A stretch of DNA of 36,360 bases from Chryseobacterium gleum (GTDB lineage: Bacteria; Bacteroidota; Bacteroidia; Flavobacteriales_F; PHOS-HE28). Positions 15,438-23,304 of this stretch are shown here, piece after piece (the first letter of the stretch is position 1; each line of letters opens with the position of its first letter). Location: contig CAMCAZ010000037.1 in assembly GCA_945872795.1 (NCBI GenBank), forward strand, positions 1-36,360. The letters are read 5' to 3'. The notes beneath the pieces are model-generated. The model searched no databases. It was not told the origin of the DNA and worked only from the letters and a program-made list of their open reading frames with translations. The position numbers and the translations under genes were made by a program.

Positions 15438-18224
15438 CTACTTCCACCATGTGATCAACGGCCGCGTCATTTCCAGCCCGAACCGCCGCGCCTCCTCCAG
15501 CTTGAACGGCCCGTGCATCTTCAGGTAGAGGTCGAAGGTGATGGGCCCTTCCTGGTCGGCCTTGAAGTTGGTGTGCCAGTAGTTGTTGAGGGCGTAGAGG
15601 TAGATGGTGCTGCTGCTCTTCGCCTCGGTCTTCCAGGCCTTGTACATCTCCGGGTTGGTGCCGCGACCGGGGTTCACCTTGCGCTCGTCCACCATCTCAC
15701 CCACCTCCCAGATCGCGCCTTGCGGGCAGACGATGGTGACGCCCATGCTGTCGTTGCTCACATCGATCCAACGCTGGGCGCAGAAGAAATCGTTGTTGCT
15801 GCCAGGGATGCGGCCGCTCTCGGGCGTTACGCAGGTATCGCCGATGCCGATGCGGACGGTGGCGTTGGGGATGTTGAAGGGAAGGGCAAGGTGGAGGGAT
15901 TCCTTCTCACGCGTGCCACATCCCGACACATCGAGCCTTACGGTATAGATATCGTCGGCGCGTTTTCCATAGACTACATGCGTCTCTTCGACTGGACGGG
16001 CCTGCACTGGTCCAAATTGGTAGACAAGAGGGGTAGCGATATCCATGATGGATGCGGGGATCACCGTTCGGTCGATAGGTTTAAAGTAGGGCGCTATTTG
16101 GATAAGGGCGCCATGGCCCAGCCACTCTTCTATTCTGTCCACATACCACCCCGCGCTATCCGCGAACGCCTTCTTCACCCGCCACTGGTCCGTGGTGAAG
16201 TGCGCATCCGGATCGCTGATGCTGCACCACGCGCCCCAAGTGTGTTCGTGCCACATCACGATGCTGCGCTTGGCGCGGTAGAGCAGGTGCGGGTCGATCG
16301 GGTTGGCGCGGGCCTTTGCCCCCTCGATCAGGTTGGAAAGACGCGCGCTGAGCACACGCACGCTTCCTTCTTCCGCCGCCGTGCTGTAGGCGCCATCCTC
16401 CCAATAGGGCGTGAAGTCACCACTCCAGGTGGGGATGTCCTTGCCGTACTTCGTTTCGAACTCCTGCATCATCGCACCCGCATTGGCGATGATCAAGCGT
16501 GGTGAGGCGTACTTCTCGTTCCAGTCGCGCACGAAGTCGCTGAGCGTGCTGTCCACCGGGCCGTTGTCGCTCACGATGTTGTAGCGCCACTGCAGCATGT
16601 CGTAGGGATAGCCCTTCGCGGCCAGATCGTTCATGTACGCGGCGATCTTCCGCGTGCCGCGCTCCTTGATCGCACCGGCCGTGTATCCGTGCCAGCCGCC
16701 ATAGCCCTGGCCGGCCGTCCACACGAGGATGCTGTCCTTGCCCGTAGTGCTCTTCCACCAGTAAGGTTTGTCGCCCTGTTCGCGCAGGGTGCTGCCGATG
16801 CGGTCGCCGCCGTCGGGCATATCGGGGATGTAGTTCGGTCCCTGGCTCAGATGGCGAATGCCGTGCGCGGCGTAGGCGTCCACCATGCTCCAGCTCATGC
16901 CGGGGATGTCCGTCTGCATCGCCATGGTGATCGGCAGGGCGCCTTCGCCAAAGCGCTCCGGCGACCCGCCGTCGTACCACTTCCGCAGCGAATCGGCGTA
17001 CTCCACGATCCAGTGCATCTCCTCGGGCGTGCAGAGGCCGGTGAGGATGTTCGCGTAGTTCGCGCTGAGGGCGATGCTGCCCGCCTTCACCGCCGCGATG
17101 AAGCGCTGCTTGTCCGCCTCGCTGGCGATGCCGAGGAAGTTCTCCACGGCCCAGAGGCTCTCCACGTTCCACACGAAGCGGCTGTCGGCGGGATAGTCTT
17201 TCGTGCGGTCGATCAGCTCCAGCGCCTTCCAGATGTTGTTGTTCTGGATCGTCTCCACTTCCGCCTGCAGGTGGCTGTAGCCGATGTCGGTGTGGCTGTG
17301 GTGGACGAGGTGGATGTCGCGGTGGATGATCGGGAGCACGTCGACTGTTCTGGTCTTGTCGAACTCTATGGAATACGGGTCTTCCTTTCTCCGAGCGATC
17401 ACGGACCGGACCGCTATCACGGAGTGGTTGGTAACGGGTTCTATCGGGACTCTGAACTCATTAAGACCGTTCACGATCTTGAAGTTGCCTCTGATCGGTT
17501 CGTCATCAATAGAAACGGCGAGCACATTTGGCGCACCGAAGTGCATCATCGTGAGGAGCAGCTCCTGTTTGCCATCCATGCGTATGAACGGCAACACTTC
17601 CACCTCCACCTTCTCCTCGAAGCTGTACCGAAAGGTCATGAACCAATCGGGGCTGTCCTGCGCGTGGCCAACGATCTTCAACTTCAGCGGCTGTCCGGGC
17701 GTGATGTACTTCCCCGGCACTCGCAAATGCGCGAATCCATGCGCATCGCCGTGGCGGTCGGCCTTGCTGAACTCGAAGAGGAGCTTGGTACTGTCCGCTC
17801 CAATTGCCGACCAGGAGCCCGGCTTGGTCGTGTGGTGGGTGGTGAAGGTGAGCGCCTTCGTGTCGTTGATGTAGAGATCGAAGCTGCGATCTCCACCGCT
17901 GGTGGTGCTGTTGTGCGCAGCGATCCAGCTGAAGTAGAAGTACTGGGTCGATTCCCTTTCTGCGAAGGGGACTTCGGCGGTCTCCCAGGCAATCGCCTTC
18001 TTCCCATCGGTGCAACGCGTGAGCAAGGCCGTGGTGGCATGCTCCGGGTAGACGCTGAAGTAGGAGAGGACCTCGCCCTCCACATCCTTCGCGTAGCCGT
18101 TGATCACGTGCTGCTTGCCTAAGACGGGCAGGTCCACCTGGGCAAAAGCGCACAGGCCGATCGTGAAGGCGTACAGGGCTATCAGCAGTCGTTCCACCCG
18201 ACCAAGGTAGAAGTGGGAGGCCAC
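15438..18224 (-). CDS. Secreted glycoside hydrolase family 38 (alpha-mannosidase-like)
   Basis: A 928-residue exported enzyme. The N-terminus (VERLLIALYAFTIGLCAFAQ) is a signal peptide. Residues about 30-300 are beta-sandwich regions. The GH38 catalytic domain begins near 305 with DIHLVHHSHTDIGY, whose H-x-H-x-D pattern holds the zinc ligands, then FVWNVESLWAVE. The expected nucleophile Asp lies in AMQTDIPGMSW near 436, and MWHEHTWGAW near 645 supplies a further His ligand region. The rest is beta-rich. GH38 enzymes hydrolyse alpha-mannosides; the substrate here could be fungal, algal or host N-glycan mannan. There is no SusC/SusD pair beside it. The longest start is GTG at 18224. GTG at 18197 gives a cleaner signal peptide and is preceded by TACCTTGG (18202-18209), so it may be the true start. 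Confidence 0.87.
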   Translation of the reverse strand: MASHFYLGRVERLLIALYAFTIGLCAFAQVDLPVLGKQHVINGYAKDVEGEVLSYFSVYPEHATTALLTRCTDGKKAIAWETAEVPFAERESTQYFYFSWIAAHNSTTSGGDRSFDLYINDTKALTFTTHHTTKPGSWSAIGADSTKLLFEFSKADRHGDAHGFAHLRVPGKYITPGQPLKLKIVGHAQDSPDWFMTFRYSFEEKVEVEVLPFIRMDGKQELLLTMMHFGAPNVLAVSIDDEPIRGNFKIVNGLNEFRVPIEPVTNHSVIAVRSVIARRKEDPYSIEFDKTRTVDVLPIIHRDIHLVHHSHTDIGYSHLQAEVETIQNNNIWKALELIDRTKDYPADSRFVWNVESLWAVENFLGIASEADKQRFIAAVKAGSIALSANYANILTGLCTPEEMHWIVEYADSLRKWYDGGSPERFGEGALPITMAMQTDIPGMSWSMVDAYAAHGIRHLSQGPNYIPDMPDGGDRIGSTLREQGDKPYWWKSTTGKDSILVWTAGQGYGGWHGYTAGAIKERGTRKIAAYMNDLAAKGYPYDMLQWRYNIVSDNGPVDSTLSDFVRDWNEKYASPRLIIANAGAMMQEFETKYGKDIPTWSGDFTPYWEDGAYSTAAEEGSVRVLSARLSNLIEGAKARANPIDPHLLYRAKRSIVMWHEHTWGAWCSISDPDAHFTTDQWRVKKAFADSAGWYVDRIEEWLGHGALIQIAPYFKPIDRTVIPASIMDIATPLVYQFGPVQARPVEETHVVYGKRADDIYTVRLDVSGCGTREKESLHLALPFNIPNATVRIGIGDTCVTPESGRIPGSNNDFFCAQRWIDVSNDSMGVTIVCPQGAIWEVGEMVDERKVNPGRGTNPEMYKAWKTEAKSSSTIYLYALNNYWHTNFKADQEGPITFDLYLKMHGPFKLEEARRFGLEMTRPLITWWK

Positions 18225-18247
18225 ACTATTGTCTAAGCATTTTCGCG

Positions 18248-18291
18248 ATTCCGGGTCGTCCTTCGACTCCGCTCAGGACTGGTCCCGGAAT
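18248..18291. repeat. Intergenic hairpin repeat (ATTCCGGG/CCCGGAAT)
   Basis: ATTCCGGG at 18248-18255 pairs with CCCGGAAT at 18284-18291, and the inner GTCCT (18258-18262) pairs with AGGAC (18275-18279). The loop CTTCGACTCCGCTC resembles a motif I recall as dispersed in intergenic regions of several Bacteroidota. It sits between the outer-membrane protein and the GH38 gene and could serve as a terminator for the former. Confidence 0.6.
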
Positions 18292-18306
18292 GACCACGCC
18301 AGTGAC

Positions 18307-19275
18307 TCAGAACGCGTAGCGCAGCCCCACGTTCAGCACCTGGCTTCGGGTTAGGCCGTCCGGGCGTTCCTCCCGCACGATGAGCGGGGAACCGTAGGCC
18401 AGTTCGATCGCCCAACGATCGTTGAGGGTGTAGCGGGCATCCACGGTCAGGTTCAGCGTGAGACCCTCCGAGCCGACGATCTCCACCACCTCCGGCAAGC
18501 GGGGCATTCCGGCGGGATCCATCGGCACCTCCTGCCGCTTGTCCCTGGCCACGTGGTAGATCGCCAGCAGACCCGGCTGCACGACCAGCGAGCCGACGGG
18601 CACGGCGTACTGGATCCTGGCCACGGCATCGGCGGCGCGTTCGAGGTAGGCGCTCTCGAAGTAGCCCTGCGCCATGGGGTCGTCCATCCAGGCCGCGTGG
18701 GTGAAGGTGTTCTCGTTGGAGTTCGCCAGTACGGCCTGGTAGGCCAGTGCCGCGCTCCATCGTCCATGGCGGTAGTTCAGTCCCAGCAGCAGGTCCGTGG
18801 TGCCCAGGCTGGTCTGGTAGGGCATGGGCAAGGGTCGGCCATCGGGCGCGGTGGCATTCGCGTTACCCGCGTTCAGCTTCACCCCGATCATGGCATCAAG
18901 CCGCCTGTACGTCTTGGCCGAAATGGCATAGGACGCGGTGATCACCGGGTCGCCCACGCCGCTGTTGCTTCCCAGGTCGCCATCCACCGCGAGGTAGGGC
19001 ACCCGCAGCTGGAATCCCCAGCGCTCTGTGGCCCGTAGCCCCAGTTCGGCGATCCCTTGCAGGATGGTGGTGTTCCGCTCGCCCACCGCATAACTGAAGG
19101 TCATGCGCGCGAAATGGGGGTGCTCGGTGGCCGCCACCGTGGTATCGTTCGGCGCGTGCAGTTCACCGATCGGGCCGGCCGTGCACACGCCCGCATCACT
19201 GCAGCCTTGGGCCTGTGCCGCACGCGGCAGGTATGGAAGTGACGCGACCAGGATCAGGGGTAGGACGCGGGACAT
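18307..19275 (-). CDS. Probable outer-membrane beta-barrel protein
   Basis: A 322-residue exported protein. Residues 1-23 are a signal peptide ending AAQAQ. A cysteine-containing leader (GCSDAGVCTAG) follows. The remainder alternates short amphipathic strands (MTFSYAVGERNTTILQGIAELGLRA, WGFQLRVPYLAV, TTDLLLGLNYRHGRWSAALAYQAVL, LTLNLTVDARYTLNDRWAIELAYG) and ends LNVGLRYAF. The terminal Phe is typical of BAM-assembled barrels. The pattern resembles transporter-like or MetA-pathway-type outer-membrane barrels of about 12 strands. No TonB box or plug domain is present, so it is not a TonB-dependent receptor. Substrate is unknown. TACCTTGG (complement of 19280-19287) lies only four nt before the ATG. 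Confidence 0.75.
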   Translation of the reverse strand: MSRVLPLILVASLPYLPRAAQAQGCSDAGVCTAGPIGELHAPNDTTVAATEHPHFARMTFSYAVGERNTTILQGIAELGLRATERWGFQLRVPYLAVDGDLGSNSGVGDPVITASYAISAKTYRRLDAMIGVKLNAGNANATAPDGRPLPMPYQTSLGTTDLLLGLNYRHGRWSAALAYQAVLANSNENTFTHAAWMDDPMAQGYFESAYLERAADAVARIQYAVPVGSLVVQPGLLAIYHVARDKRQEVPMDPAGMPRLPEVVEIVGSEGLTLNLTVDARYTLNDRWAIELAYGSPLIVREERPDGLTRSQVLNVGLRYAF

Positions 19276-19279
19276 TGGG

Positions 19280-19287
19280 CCAAGGTA
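19280..19287 (-). promoter_or_regulatory. Candidate -7 box of the outer-membrane protein gene
   Basis: TACCTTGG on the minus strand ends four nt before the ATG at 19275. Transcription from it would give a leaderless or nearly leaderless mRNA. Confidence 0.4.
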
Positions 19288-19353
19288 ACTCGGCCTTTTT
19301 GCCGCGTCTTATCCGGTGGTCGTTCCCACCCCGCCTTTCCTGACCGGGCCTGC

Positions 19354-20106
19354 TCAGCGCGCGAGATATCCGCCGTCCACCGCGTAGTAGCTGCCGGTAA
19401 CGAAGCTGGCCTTGTCTGTGGCTAGCCAGAGGACCAGTTCGGCCACTTCCTCGGAGGTGCCCAGCCGGCCGATGGGGTGCATCGCCGCGATGCCCGTGAG
19501 CTGCTCCTCGGTGAGGTGCTTGGTGAGCAGTGGTGTGCGGATGAAGCCCGGCCCCACACTGTTCACGCGGATACCTTGGGTGGCATACTCCATGGCGGCG
19601 TTCTTGCTCAAGCCCACCACGCCGTGCTTGGCGGCGACGTAGGCGCTGGCCGTGGCAAAGCCCACCTGGCCTAGGATCGAGGCGATGTTGATGATGCTGC
19701 CTCCGCCGCTCTTCAGCATGGCCGGGATCTGGTAGCGCATGCCGTAGAACACGCCGTTCAGGTTCACGTTGATCACCTGGTGCCAGCCGTCCAGCGGATA
19801 GTCGCCGGTGAGGGCAGGAGGGCCGCCGATGCCTGCGTTGTTCACCGCGATATCGAGGCGGCCGAAGGTCTTCAGCGCAGCGGCAACGGCAGCTTCGCAT
19901 TCCGGAGCGGAACTGACGTCGTTGCGCACCACCAAGGTCTCGCCACCGGCCTGCTTCACCAACGCGGCCACGCGTTCCGCACCGGGCAGGTCCACATCGG
20001 TCAGTACCACCTTGGCTCCTTCCCTGGCAAGGGCGATCACCACCGCCTCACCGATCCCCGATCCCGCACCTGTCACTAATGCCACTTTTCCCTCCAACTG
20101 TTTCAT
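19354..20106 (-). CDS. Short-chain dehydrogenase/reductase (SDR) family oxidoreductase
   Basis: A 250-residue classical SDR. TGAGSGIG at residues 12-19 is the cofactor loop. An acidic residue at the end of beta2 (LTDVD) favours NAD over NADP. NNAG is at 89-92, and the catalytic tetrad is Asn116, Ser143, Tyr156 and Lys160 (SAYVAAK). The PG motif (VGPGFIRTPL) and terminal YAVDGGY are normal. The family includes glucose 1-dehydrogenase-like and 3-oxoacyl reductase-like enzymes; the substrate cannot be told. It is divergent from kdnA with 158 bp between starts; a shared role is possible but not indicated by the motifs. Confidence 0.9.
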   Translation of the reverse strand: MKQLEGKVALVTGAGSGIGEAVVIALAREGAKVVLTDVDLPGAERVAALVKQAGGETLVVRNDVSSAPECEAAVAAALKTFGRLDIAVNNAGIGGPPALTGDYPLDGWHQVINVNLNGVFYGMRYQIPAMLKSGGGSIINIASILGQVGFATASAYVAAKHGVVGLSKNAAMEYATQGIRVNSVGPGFIRTPLLTKHLTEEQLTGIAAMHPIGRLGTSEEVAELVLWLATDKASFVTGSYYAVDGGYLAR

Positions 20107-20232
20107 GTCCTTCTATGGTTTATCGGCCTTCCTGGCCGCAATCATTCCTGTTCACTAATGCTTCCGAACGAAGCTAGGTCAAGCAGTACTCCTCGCCGAT
20201 GACGCCGGTCAGGGTTGGCGAAAAGGGACGGT

Positions 20233-20240
20233 TAACTTTG
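20233..20240 (+). promoter_or_regulatory. Bacteroidota -7 box upstream of kdnA
   Basis: TAACTTTG is an exact match to TAnnTTTG and ends 24 nt before the ATG at 20265. A GGTTGG at 20213-20218 is a possible, closely spaced -33 element. Confidence 0.55.
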
Positions 20241-20264
20241 CGGTCCTTAACACGCAGTGATACC

Positions 20265-21470
20265 ATGCCCGGCACAGAGCTTTTCGGCGAAGAAGAGAAG
20301 AAGGAAGTGATGGACGTCCTCAACAGCGGCGTCCTGTTCCGCTTCAACCACGATGCGCAACGCCAGGGCCACTGGAAGGCCAAGGATTTCGAGGCCGAGG
20401 TGGCCAAGTTCTGCGGCGCGAAGTACGGGCTGGCCGTCAGCAGCGGTAGCACCGCCGTGAACACCATGCTGGCCGCGTGCGGCGTGGGTTACGGCGATGA
20501 GGTCATCGTGCCGCCCTTCACCTACATCGCCACCATCGAGGCCGTGCTGCTCGCCGGTGCCCTGCCCGTCTTCGCCGAGATCGACGACACGCTTTGCATG
20601 AGCGCCGAAGGCATCCGTGCGGTCATCAGCCCGAAGACCAAGGCCGTGCTGCTCGTGCACATGTGCGGCGCCGCGGCCGACCTGGACGGGATCATGGCCG
20701 TGTGCCGTGAACACAACATTCAGCTGATCGAGGATAGCGCACAGGCCTTGGGCGGCAGTTACAAGGGCAAGATGCTCGGCACCTTCGGGCGCATGGGCAG
20801 CTTCAGCTACGACTTCTTCAAGATCAACACCTGCGGCGAAGGCGGCGTGGTGATCACCGACGACCACCAGTTGTGGGACACCGCCCAGCAGTTCGCCGAT
20901 CACGGTCACGACCACATCGGCAACAACCGCGGCATGGAGCAGCACCCCATCATGGGCACCAACTTCCGCATCGGCGAGATCAACGCCGCCATCGGCCTGG
21001 CCCAGACGCGCAAGCTGCCCTACATCCTGGAACAGCAGCGCACCCACAAGGCCATCATCAAGGAGCGCCTCGGCAAGATCCCCGGCCTGCAGTTCCGCCG
21101 CCACACCGACGAGGCCGGCGACAGCGCCACCTTCTTCCACCTGCTGCTGCCCAGCGAGGCCGTGGCCCGCGCCACCGTGAAGGGCTTCGCCGAGGCCGGC
21201 ATCCCGCACGGCTACTGGTATGACAACATGTTCCACTACATCAAGCAGTGGGACCATGTGAAGAACCTCAGCATGCCCTACAAGCTGGTGGCCCACGAGC
21301 TCGGTCTCCCGCAGGACCTCAAGACCATGACCTTCCCCAAGAGCGACGCCGTCATGAGCCGCCTCATCAGCTTCAACATCCGCGTTACGTGGACAGCGGA
21401 AGAGTTGGATGCGATGCTCACTAAGATGGAAGGGGCGATCCTCAGCGCGATGAAACCGGTGACCGCCTGA
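20265..21470 (+). CDS. kdnA: 8-amino-3,8-dideoxy-Kdo aminotransferase (KdnA, DegT family)
   Basis: A 401-residue PLP enzyme of the DegT/DnrJ/EryC1 family. The N-terminus MPGTELFGEEEKKEV, the FRFNHD...WKAKDFE stretch, HMCGAAADLDGI, FADHGHDHIGNNRG and FPKSDAVMSRLISF follow the Shewanella KdnA pattern as I remember it. The PLP lysine is Lys186 in SYDFFKINTCGEGG. KdnA transaminates the C8 aldehyde of oxidised Kdo, using glutamate, to give Kdo8N. Assignment rests strongly on its partner: a KdnB-like dehydrogenase begins five bp downstream. The ATG at 20265 fits the family N-terminus, against an upstream in-frame start at 20199. The expected product is 8-amino-Kdo for the inner LPS core, which in Shewanella contributes to polymyxin resistance. 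Confidence 0.87.
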   Translation: MPGTELFGEEEKKEVMDVLNSGVLFRFNHDAQRQGHWKAKDFEAEVAKFCGAKYGLAVSSGSTAVNTMLAACGVGYGDEVIVPPFTYIATIEAVLLAGALPVFAEIDDTLCMSAEGIRAVISPKTKAVLLVHMCGAAADLDGIMAVCREHNIQLIEDSAQALGGSYKGKMLGTFGRMGSFSYDFFKINTCGEGGVVITDDHQLWDTAQQFADHGHDHIGNNRGMEQHPIMGTNFRIGEINAAIGLAQTRKLPYILEQQRTHKAIIKERLGKIPGLQFRRHTDEAGDSATFFHLLLPSEAVARATVKGFAEAGIPHGYWYDNMFHYIKQWDHVKNLSMPYKLVAHELGLPQDLKTMTFPKSDAVMSRLISFNIRVTWTAEELDAMLTKMEGAILSAMKPVTA

Positions 21471-21475
21471 TCGAC

Positions 21476-22558
21476 ATGCAACTGTTCCGCAACTTCAAGT
21501 CCGTCACCAAGACCTGCTATGGCCGCGGCAGCTTCGGCAAGCTGGGCGAGATCCTCGAACTGCACCGCAGCACGGGAAACGGGTTCATGGTCTTCCTGGT
21601 GGACCACTACTTCCAAGGCAACGAGGCTTTTCTGTCCCGCATCCCGAAGCAGGAAGGTGACGAGATCATCTTCTGCAGCACCGCCAAGGAACCCAGCACC
21701 GAACAGATCGACGGCCTGCGTGATGACATCCTCGCGCGTCGTGGCCTGCCTGCTGGGCTCGTCGGCATCGGTGGCGGCAACGTGATGGACGTGGCCAAGG
21801 CGCTCTCGCTGATGCTCACCAACGAAGGCAGTAGCGTGCAGTACCAAGGCCTAAACCTGATCAAGAAGCCCGGCATCTACCATTGCGGCGTGCCCACCAT
21901 CAGCGGCACCGGCGCGGAGGTGAGCATGACCGCCGTGCTCACCGGTCCTGTGAAGAAGCTCGGCCTGAAGTGCGACTGGACCGTCTTCGACCAGATCGTG
22001 CTGGATCCGGACCTCATCGCTAGCGTGCCCAACGACCAGTGGTTCTACACCGGCATGGACACCTACATCCACAGCGTGGAGGCCATCACTGGCACCAAGA
22101 AGAACACCTTCGCCGAGGCCTATAGCGAGAAGAGCCTGGAGATGTGCCGTGAGGTCTACCTCCGCATGGACCGTAGCGACCCCAAGAGCGACGAGTTCCT
22201 GATGGTGGCCAGTTACATGGGTGGCCTCAGCCTGACGTACAGCGAGGTGGGCGTGTGCCATGCGCTGAGCTACGGTCTGGGCAAGATCCTGGAGATCCAC
22301 CACTGCATAGCCAATTGCATCGCCTTCGACAAGCTGGAGGACGTCTACGGCGACTACGTCCAGGAGTTCAAGGGCATGGTGAAGCACAACAAGGTCCACA
22401 TCCCGCAAGGCCTCGCGAAGGACTGGAGCGAAGAGACCATCAGCGCGATGGCCGAGGTGGCCTATAACCTGCCGCACATGTGGGACCACGCCTTCGGCCC
22501 CGATTGGCAGCAGGTGCTGGACCGCGAGCGGATCAAGGGGTGGTATAGGAGGATGTGA
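21476..22558 (+). CDS. kdnB: 3-deoxy-alpha-D-manno-octulosonate 8-oxidase (KdnB, iron-type alcohol dehydrogenase)
   Basis: A 360-residue member of the group III, metal-dependent alcohol dehydrogenases. YGRGSFGKLGEIL opens the Rossmann half. GIGGGNVMDVAKALSLMLTNEGS is the nucleotide-binding segment, and VPTISGTGAEVSMTAVLTGPVKKLGLK leads into the helical metal-binding half (MDTYIHSVEA, CHALSYGLGKILEIHHCIANC). The His and Asp ligands are present. These segments closely follow Shewanella KdnB, which oxidises the C8 hydroxyl of Kdo to an aldehyde for KdnA. It starts five bp after kdnA, so the two form an operon. Kdo synthesis genes are not in the window. Confidence 0.87.
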   Translation: MQLFRNFKSVTKTCYGRGSFGKLGEILELHRSTGNGFMVFLVDHYFQGNEAFLSRIPKQEGDEIIFCSTAKEPSTEQIDGLRDDILARRGLPAGLVGIGGGNVMDVAKALSLMLTNEGSSVQYQGLNLIKKPGIYHCGVPTISGTGAEVSMTAVLTGPVKKLGLKCDWTVFDQIVLDPDLIASVPNDQWFYTGMDTYIHSVEAITGTKKNTFAEAYSEKSLEMCREVYLRMDRSDPKSDEFLMVASYMGGLSLTYSEVGVCHALSYGLGKILEIHHCIANCIAFDKLEDVYGDYVQEFKGMVKHNKVHIPQGLAKDWSEETISAMAEVAYNLPHMWDHAFGPDWQQVLDRERIKGWYRRM

Positions 22559-22562
22559 GGTC

Positions 22563-22649
22563 GATCAGATGATCAGAACATCAGATGATCAGATAATGGA
22601 CCGCTGCGGCGATCATCATCTGATCTTCTGATCATCTCATTTTCTGATC
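22563..22649. repeat. Octamer-built hairpin between convergent kdnB and cupin genes
   Basis: The left arm (22563-22594) is four octamers of the form GATCAGAT/A. The right arm (about 22611-22649) carries the complementary TCTGATCT/A units. A 16-nt spacer containing CCGCTGCGGC separates them. It lies directly between the stop of kdnB and the stop of the cupin gene, whose TGA falls in the last unit, so it probably serves as a shared bidirectional terminator. Confidence 0.75.
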
Positions 22650-22983
22650 AGCGCAAGAACGCCCCGTCCACGATCAGCAGCTTCACCGGCCCGTTCGTCC
22701 GCGACCGATGCGAGCTGAGCCCATCGCTCACGTGGTAGGACATGCCGGCCTTCAGCACGTTCACCGTTCCATCCTCGTGTTCGTTTATCAATTCACCCTC
22801 CAGCACGAAGACCAAGTGGCCGAGCTGGCACCAATGGTCGGCGAGGTAGCCTTCTGAGTACTCGATCATCCGGATGCGCAAGCCATCGTACTGCACGGTG
22901 CGCATGGTGGCCGTTCCGGTGCTACCGTTCACCACCGTGTTCGGTATCTGCGACCAATCAGTCGTTTGGAAAGGGATCTTCAT
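22648..22983 (-). CDS. Small cupin-fold protein (DHCW-motif type)
   Basis: A 111-residue single-domain cupin. It begins MKIPFQTTDWSQIPNTVVNG, and has YDGLRIRMIEYSEGYLADHWCQLGHLVFVLEGEL, which carries the Asp-His-Trp-Cys signature of this small family, then LKAGMSYHVSDGLSSHRS and KLLIVDGAFL. His and Cys residues in the first motif and His in the second could bind a metal. The function is unknown; the fold commonly binds small molecules. Convergent with kdnB, sharing an octamer hairpin at its 3' end. A 321-bp spacer separates it from the next, divergent gene. Confidence 0.85.
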   Translation of the reverse strand: MKIPFQTTDWSQIPNTVVNGSTGTATMRTVQYDGLRIRMIEYSEGYLADHWCQLGHLVFVLEGELINEHEDGTVNVLKAGMSYHVSDGLSSHRSRTNGPVKLLIVDGAFLR

Positions 22984-23304
22984 GGGTTCTCTTCGGTGAA
23001 TGTGTGGCGCAACAAAAGACTGATCGCGCGTAGCTAAAGATCCCTCGCTTCGACCCGCTCGCTCTGAGGTGGTCTACCCGATCAGGACAGGTCCAGATCA
23101 AATGTAGGTGTGGTTGTTGGTGTTGAAATGAGGGGTCCAGGGGAGACCTGCCTACCGCAGGAAGGCTCATAACTCGTTGTTCTGTTGATATCTCAGGCCG
23201 CCATTCGGTGGCAGGCTGCTGGTGTGCGGTAGCCCAGCGAAGAGTGCCTACCGTGTGCAAACGTCGTTCCGGATCGGCCCACGGGTGTCCGTAAATTCGC
23301 CGAC
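22984..23304. other. 321-bp divergent intergenic region
   Basis: No credible gene. On the plus strand GGGAGACCTGCC (23141-23152) resembles the B12 box at the 3' end of cobalamin riboswitches, but I do not find the conserved core that should precede it. CTACCGCA (23152-23159) can pair with TGCGGTAG (23224-23231), and a second GCCTACCG follows near 23248. TAAATTCG (23292-23299), one base from TAnnTTTG, lies five nt before the permease ATG. Confidence 0.4.

Noticed and set aside
16689-18122. A 477-codon open frame antisense to the GH38 gene
   Set aside because: A shadow of a real gene; no recognisable domain and strongly biased composition.
20247-21296. A 349-codon open frame antisense to kdnA
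   Set aside because: A shadow of the well-supported KdnA frame; rich in His, Gly and Val with no family features.
22563-22649. Possible CRISPR array
   Set aside because: The repeat unit is only eight bases with no unique spacers, and the units are arranged as an inverted pair.
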